A program made the translations under genes and the position numbers. A stretch of 19,335 nt of DNA from the NCBI GenBank assembly GCA_036733165.1, contig DAINBB010000028.1:1-19335 (forward strand). The letters are read 5' to 3'. Under the pieces are notes generated by a model that had not been told where the DNA came from, ran no database searches, and was given only the letters and a program-made list of their open reading frames with translations. The stretch is from JAFGGT01 sp036733165. GTDB taxonomy: Archaea > Methanobacteriota_B > Thermococci > Methanofastidiosales > NM3. The first letter of the stretch is position 1. Each line of letters begins with the position of its first letter. Below, in pieces: positions 14,950 to 19,335 of the stretch.

Positions 14950-15892
14950 GACACTCAAGACCGAGATGATCACGAAAAGCAAGAAGGATTATCTTATCGA
15001 TGAACTGAAAAACAATTATTATTATGAGGAGAAGGCGGAGCTCAACGGCTGCTGCATAAAGCTCATAACGGACGATCGGATGTTCAAGGAGATGTGGCAG
15101 GACAACTTCAAGCACATGTCGGAGTACATAAGGCCGCATGGAAGGATATTTGCCCTGAGGGACGAGGGGGTCGGGGGCATGAGGCTTTTCTACGAACCCG
15201 TCTCCAAGACATGCTTCCTTTACAACTGCAACTACTATGGGCACGTGAAGAGCATCGCCTTGGCCATAGCGGGCGATTTCCTTGAAGAGTACCACTCGAT
15301 CCATTCACGATACTCGGTGCACGGCGCGGCGATAGATGTCAACGGAAAGGGCATCTCCCTCATAGCGCCATCAGGTACCGGAAAGACGACGCTCTCATAC
15401 GGGCTCCTACTCGACCCTAAGACCCGCTTGGTGAGCGATGACTGGTTCTATGCCCAGATACTCGGCGATCTTGTCGTGTGCGGCGCCTCCGAGAAGAACG
15501 TGTATATCCGCGCATCGATAAAGGACACCTACCCGGAGTTCAAGAAGGTCATATCATACACCAAGCTTGACAACAGGGACAGGGGGATAATAGATATCAG
15601 CGGCGTCCTTGGCAACACGAAGAAGGCCGATACCACCACGCTGTTCAACACGGTGTTCCTTAAAAGGGACCCCGATGACGAGGTCATATACAACATGTCG
15701 GTCAAGGAGGCGATGGACTTCCTCACGGACAACAACTTCTGCAATCCCCACATGCTGCTCTCCAATCCCAGAAAGGTCAGCATAAGGAAGAAGTTCTTCA
15801 AGCAGTTCTTTGAGAGGACGAGGATATTCATGCTCAACACGATCGAGACGCCGGGAGAGACGCTCGAGAGATTGAAGAAGATAGTTGCCTGA
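14948..15892 (+). CDS. HPr kinase C-terminal-like P-loop protein
   Basis: A 314-residue protein from the ATG at 14948 (an upstream ATG at 14888 would add 20 residues; I prefer 14948 because TATA-like ATTAATAT lies 23 bases before it). The middle shows the HprK/P catalytic-domain layout: SVHGAAIDVNGKGISLIAPSGTGKTTLSYGL with Walker A at residues 141-148, and LVSDDWFYAQ (residues 162-171), the acidic site that follows in HprK and PEP carboxykinase. The N-terminal ~110 residues do not match the HprK regulatory domain. Archaea of this type are not expected to have the phosphotransferase HPr, so another protein or small molecule is probably the substrate; some HprK-like enzymes phosphorylate serine or inositol. 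The true substrate is not known. Confidence 0.7.
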   Translation: MTLKTEMITKSKKDYLIDELKNNYYYEEKAELNGCCIKLITDDRMFKEMWQDNFKHMSEYIRPHGRIFALRDEGVGGMRLFYEPVSKTCFLYNCNYYGHVKSIALAIAGDFLEEYHSIHSRYSVHGAAIDVNGKGISLIAPSGTGKTTLSYGLLLDPKTRLVSDDWFYAQILGDLVVCGASEKNVYIRASIKDTYPEFKKVISYTKLDNRDRGIIDISGVLGNTKKADTTTLFNTVFLKRDPDDEVIYNMSVKEAMDFLTDNNFCNPHMLLSNPRKVSIRKKFFKQFFERTRIFMLNTIETPGETLERLKKIVA

Positions 15893-15933
15893 AATCCAGA
15901 AAACCTTTTTAATGCACCCTATGTTTTATTATT

Positions 15934-15938
15934 GGTGA
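15934..15938 (+). promoter_or_regulatory. Shine-Dalgarno site of the CPBP-like gene
   Basis: GGTGA, complementary to the conserved 3' end of 16S rRNA, lies 4 bases before the ATG at 15943. TTTTTAAT (15906-15913) is a possible TATA box giving a leader of only about 7 bases. This shows that not all genes here are leaderless. Confidence 0.45.
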
Positions 15939-15942
15939 GTAG

Positions 15943-16638
15943 ATGGCTGAGATCCTAATGACTTCCGTGGTGGCGTTGGCCCTTGGAATATTTTCAATAA
16001 TCATGCTTAGATATATCATTCCTTATTTTTATCAACAGGACAGGAGATTGGCTCAGTTCATATATCTCGACCTGTTCTGGGTCGCATTGTTCTTTGTTGT
16101 TATCCTGTACGAGGGAAGGAGCGCCTCCTCTCTGGGGCTGACCTTGGGCAAGGACATAGTCCTGACGATAGAATACATTCTTGTCTGTCTCCTCGTCGCC
16201 GTGCTTCTGTTCGTCGTTTCGGCCAAGAGGGAGAGGTCAAAGGGGCGTCTGTACATAGATAAGAAGAAAAGAGCCCTTGTGATAGGGAATGAGGGTGTCG
16301 ATCTCAATTTCGTTTCAAGGCAGGGATACGTCCAAGCGTTCCTCATGCAGGTGATCTGGGTCGCACTGCCTCTCGAACTGTTCTTCAGGGGTTACCTGGT
16401 CTCCAGGATAGCCGAGGGACTAAATGAGATGACAGGTGTGATAATCGCCGGCATCATATACTTCATAGCATATATGGACAGGCCCATATTTGGGAATATC
16501 AACCTGGTGTTCGGGCTGCTCTGGGGCTTCGCATACGTTCAGACGGGGAGCATATTGCCCGGTCTGGTCGCGCACATGTTCATCAACACGTTCAGTTATT
16601 ACTTTGCTAGGAACATCGCGCTCAGCGGTCCAAAGTGA
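15943..16638 (+). CDS. CPBP-family (Rce1-like) membrane protein, degenerate active site
   Basis: A 231-residue, multi-helix membrane protein. The last third matches the CPBP/CAAX-protease core: ALPLELFFRGYLVSRIAEGL, then GIIYFIAYMDRP and GSILPGLVAHMFINTF. In active members motif 1 is EExxxR; here it reads L144-E145-x3-R149, so the first glutamate is lost. Motif 2 (F-x3-H) reads F174-I-A-Y-M178, with Met instead of the metal- or proton-handling His. Motif 3 H211-x3-N215 is intact. Proteolysis of a prenylated CAAX peptide is therefore doubtful; a scaffold or immunity-like role is possible. The HerA-like gene begins 36 bases later on the same strand, so both may share a transcript. Confidence 0.7.
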   Translation: MAEILMTSVVALALGIFSIIMLRYIIPYFYQQDRRLAQFIYLDLFWVALFFVVILYEGRSASSLGLTLGKDIVLTIEYILVCLLVAVLLFVVSAKRERSKGRLYIDKKKRALVIGNEGVDLNFVSRQGYVQAFLMQVIWVALPLELFFRGYLVSRIAEGLNEMTGVIIAGIIYFIAYMDRPIFGNINLVFGLLWGFAYVQTGSILPGLVAHMFINTFSYYFARNIALSGPK

Positions 16639-16674
16639 GGGCATGGTCCCTCTTCCTTCCTTTTGGTGGGTGTC

Positions 16675-19200
16675 ATGGTAAGGGAAAGCGTCCAAGTGGA
16701 TGAACCATTGAAGCTACTCAATGATGGCAACAATGTCTATGTTGGCAGAAAACAGTCGGTCTTTGACAAGTACAGGGACAAGTCGGGCCTCTACATAGGC
16801 AAGATCTACGAGGAGCAGAAGGTGGGGATGAACCTTATAGGCAGGCCCGTCCTTCTTGATTCCATATCCCCCCATGCGATATTCATATGCGGTATGAGGG
16901 GGTCCGGAAAGTCCTATACCCTGGGCGTCATCGCGGAAGAGATGGCGATGAAGAACAACGGCGCCGGGGTCCTCATCATAGACCCGATGGGGATATTCTG
17001 GTCCATGAAGAATCCCAACAAGGTGGGACAGGAGAAGAAGACGCTCAAGAGATGGATGCTATCACCGAAGGGATTCAAGAACATGAACATCTTTTTGCCC
17101 TCGGGATATGCCAAGGAGGTGCCCAAGGACACCTACGACCAGGAGTTCACAATAAGGCCATCTGAGATATCCGTGGACGACTGGTGCCTCACGTTCAACA
17201 TAGACAGGTTCGACACCATGGGGCTTCTCTTAGAGAGGGCGTTGGACAAGGTCAGGAACGGATACACGACAGTTGAGGGGAGGGAGGTCCTGGGCAAGGG
17301 CAATGATTACGAGCTCGAGGACGTGGTCGAATGCGTCAGCGACGAGGAGACCATAAACTCCAACTCCCAAGGTTTCAAGCAGACGACCAGGAGGGCCCTC
17401 GTCGCCAGGCTCAACGGCGCCAGCGAATGGGGCATATTCGCCAAGGAGGGCACCAAGCTCAACGACCTCTCCAAGAGGGGCATCGTCACGGTCATCGACG
17501 TGTCGTTCCTTGACGACAATGTACGTGCCCTGGTGGTGGGAATAATCGCCAGGAATCTCCTGAACACGAGGAAGAAGGTCTCCAGGCACGAGGCCACTGG
17601 AAATCTCAAGAACATCTTCGGAAGCATACCGGTCACATGGCTGATGATAGACGAGGCGCACATACTTGTCCCCGCGTCGGGACAGAAGACCGCCGCCTCG
17701 GACCCGTTGATAGAATATGTCAGGCAGGGCAGGCAACCCGGGTGTTCCCTCGTCCTGGCGACACAGCAGCCTTCTGCCATCGATTCCCGCATACTTTCGC
17801 AGACAGACATACTAATGTGCCACAAGCTTGTCTACGACGACGACATCAAGGCGGTCACGAGAAGGATGCCGTCGGAGATGCCGTCCGCGTTCAAGAATCC
17901 GCACTTCATCAAAAATCTGTCCATAGGGATGGCCATCATCGGGGACAAGCAGGAGCAGACATCCCGTGCGTTCCTCACGAGGATACGTCCAAGGATATCG
18001 CAGCACGAGGGGAGGGAGAGGACATCCACGATGGACCTTGACCCGGGAGTGCTGAGGAGGAACATCAGGGAGCTGGTCGAGGAGAAGTATGGGGAGGGAC
18101 ATCCTGAGGAGTTGACCTCCATGATAAAGTCCATAGAGAACGAATATGGTATCAGCGTGGACCTTGACTCCATAATAAGGGAATTGGCGTTGGAGGATAA
18201 GATAGAGGTCGATATCGACGTGCTTGCAGAGGATCACAGTGAAGAGGTCGGCGAAACCCCCATCACCTTGGAGGAGGAATCGTTCGATATTGAGGTCCCG
18301 ATGCCGGTGGAACCTCTTCCGGAACCTTTGCCGCCCGCCCCGCCCGTGGAATACTCGCCCGTCGAGGCATACGTGACAGATGAGCACCCCTCATTGCCAG
18401 AGCTCTCCCTGGCGGAGGAGGCGCCTTTGGACAAGGAGGGTCTGGACTACTCCAAGGTGAGGATAGTCTTTGAGAAGGTCGGTCCCGACGATATCACCGA
18501 ATTGGCCATAAAAAAGAAAAAGAAGAGGATATTTGGCCCGAAGGAGAGACTTATATGTAACTACCTCGTGTACTATCCCCTCTGGCAGGTCACCTACGAC
18601 TACTTCCCCAGGAAGAAGAAGTATGCGTCGATAGCCACCTATATCGACGGCATCACGGGCGAGATCGTCCTCAAGTATAGGAAGGGGACCAGGACGCGGG
18701 GCATGCGGGAGCTCTTGTCCCTCAAAAGGGAGGAGAGGGACTTCCTCTTATATCTTATAAAGAGGGAGAACGCAACATACCCGGACATAGAGAAGGACCT
18801 CGACATCAAGGAGAAGAAGGCCCGCGCTCTCGTCGATAAGATGCTGGGCCTGAGGATAGTGAAGGTCCTGAAGAGGGGCGACCATATCGAGATACATCCG
18901 AACTTCAAGTTCGAGCTTGTGGAATCTCCTGTCGACAAGAAGGTCTCGGGGGTCGAGTTCGAATATGGCGAGGACTTCATCGAGAACGGTTCCCTCATAG
19001 ACTTCGTTGTCGCAGATTCCGAGGCAAGGAAGGTGATCGAGTTCTTCGAGCATGTCCAGATATGGAACGTCGAGAAGGTATACTATCCATACTGGGTCGC
19101 AATGTACGAGGACGAGAAATCAAGGCGGATAGAGGTTTTCGACGGCATCACGGGGAGGCCCGACGAGGACGCCCGGGAGATGCTGAGATACAGGATCTGA
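16675..19200 (+). CDS. HerA/DUF87-type ATPase with duplicated C-terminal module
   Basis: Start chosen at the ATG at 16675, which has GGTGGG 4 bases upstream; the frame is also open from a TTG at 16663. The 841-residue product has a short beta-rich N-terminal part (HAS-barrel-like), Walker A GMRGSGKS (73-80), Walker B LMIDEAH (323-329) and the arginine-containing ATQQPSAID region: the FtsK/HerA DNA-translocase pattern. HerA hexamers work with NurA in DNA-end resection, but no nurA is adjacent. A proline/acid-rich linker (541-568) leads to a new C-terminal part with a winged-helix-like stretch (KREERDFLLYLIKRE...KKARALVDKMLGL) flanked by two copies of a YYPxWxxxY...DGITG module (633-662 and 803-827). 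Could be a membrane- or partner-directed translocase; specific role unknown. Confidence 0.75.
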   Translation: MVRESVQVDEPLKLLNDGNNVYVGRKQSVFDKYRDKSGLYIGKIYEEQKVGMNLIGRPVLLDSISPHAIFICGMRGSGKSYTLGVIAEEMAMKNNGAGVLIIDPMGIFWSMKNPNKVGQEKKTLKRWMLSPKGFKNMNIFLPSGYAKEVPKDTYDQEFTIRPSEISVDDWCLTFNIDRFDTMGLLLERALDKVRNGYTTVEGREVLGKGNDYELEDVVECVSDEETINSNSQGFKQTTRRALVARLNGASEWGIFAKEGTKLNDLSKRGIVTVIDVSFLDDNVRALVVGIIARNLLNTRKKVSRHEATGNLKNIFGSIPVTWLMIDEAHILVPASGQKTAASDPLIEYVRQGRQPGCSLVLATQQPSAIDSRILSQTDILMCHKLVYDDDIKAVTRRMPSEMPSAFKNPHFIKNLSIGMAIIGDKQEQTSRAFLTRIRPRISQHEGRERTSTMDLDPGVLRRNIRELVEEKYGEGHPEELTSMIKSIENEYGISVDLDSIIRELALEDKIEVDIDVLAEDHSEEVGETPITLEEESFDIEVPMPVEPLPEPLPPAPPVEYSPVEAYVTDEHPSLPELSLAEEAPLDKEGLDYSKVRIVFEKVGPDDITELAIKKKKKRIFGPKERLICNYLVYYPLWQVTYDYFPRKKKYASIATYIDGITGEIVLKYRKGTRTRGMRELLSLKREERDFLLYLIKRENATYPDIEKDLDIKEKKARALVDKMLGLRIVKVLKRGDHIEIHPNFKFELVESPVDKKVSGVEFEYGEDFIENGSLIDFVVADSEARKVIEFFEHVQIWNVEKVYYPYWVAMYEDEKSRRIEVFDGITGRPDEDAREMLRYRI

Positions 19201-19297
19201 GACCGTCATCGTCCCCTCATGGCGGAATGACCTTTTCACGACTGATCTTTCTATCGCGGAACCTCGTACCCAAGGTCCGATTTCAGTTACCGAAAGT

Positions 19298-19305
19298 TTT
19301 ATAAA
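19298..19305 (+). promoter_or_regulatory. Strong TATA box at the window end
   Basis: TTTATAAA, preceded by the BRE-like CCGAAAG, predicts a transcription start near 19325-19328. The transcript runs out of the window; candidate starts there cannot be judged. Confidence 0.5.
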
Positions 19306-19335
19306 CTGACCTTGAGTATGGTGAAGTGCACCAAA

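Noticed and set aside
16637..16655. GAGGG-CATGGT-CCCTC hairpin after the CPBP-like gene
   Set aside because: Only five base pairs, with no T-run directly after it; the downstream gene follows in 36 bases, so a terminator is not convincing.
19201..19297. Possible RNA gene after the HerA-like gene
   Set aside because: I could not fold a tRNA cloverleaf or find a known small RNA; only the promoter at 19298 is supported.

Overview
The window looks like the chromosome of a mesophilic or moderately thermophilic archaeon, most likely a member of the Thermoplasmata/Thermoplasmatota. This rests on several things seen in the sequence. Many start codons lie 24-28 bases downstream of a TATA-like box with no leader or Shine-Dalgarno site. 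Arginine is mostly AGG/AGA and isoleucine often ATA. The genes include an archaeal Lhr helicase, a Fap7/AK6-type adenylate kinase, a HerA-type ATPase, archaeal-style lipoproteins, and sucC-sucD on one transcript. The exact order or genus cannot be told from this stretch. No rRNA, tRNA, CRISPR array, insertion sequence or phage gene was found.

Layout. 1-2.5 kb (+): the 3' end of a MarC-family membrane protein, then two overlapping lipoprotein genes whose exported domains resemble the sulfite-oxidase/YuiH molybdopterin-binding fold without its cysteine ligand. The first holds three tandem copies with an exact 132-residue period. 2.5-3.2 kb (+): a YhhQ/VUT-type queuosine-precursor transporter. 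3.2-6.5 kb (-): an operon of overlapping genes, read right to left: a membrane sensor histidine kinase, a response regulator whose output domain looks like a Swt1-type HEPN RNase domain, and a Fap7-like kinase. 6.6-8.4 kb: a DUF6884-like gene (+) converging on an exported calcium-binding-repeat protein (-). 8.4-11.2 kb (+): Lhr helicase. 11.2-14.1 kb (-): a two-helix membrane peptide, a HAD hydrolase and the succinyl-CoA ligase pair. 14.4-14.8 kb (-): a small NTF2-like lipoprotein. 14.9-19.2 kb (+): an HPr-kinase-like P-loop protein, a degenerate CPBP-family membrane protein, and a HerA/DUF87 ATPase with a duplicated C-terminal module. The window closes on a strong TATA box for a gene beyond its end.

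How the genes work together. Most units are independent housekeeping or cell-surface functions. The clearest cooperating set is the kinase / HEPN-regulator / Fap7-like operon, which would connect an extracellular signal to a possible RNA-cleaving output; this is the best candidate for something undescribed. The sucC-sucD pair forms one enzyme of the citric acid cycle. The two molybdopterin-fold lipoproteins are translationally coupled and probably act together on the outer face of the membrane. Two divergent gene pairs (around 6558 and 8412) appear to share one central TATA element that serves leaderless transcripts both ways.
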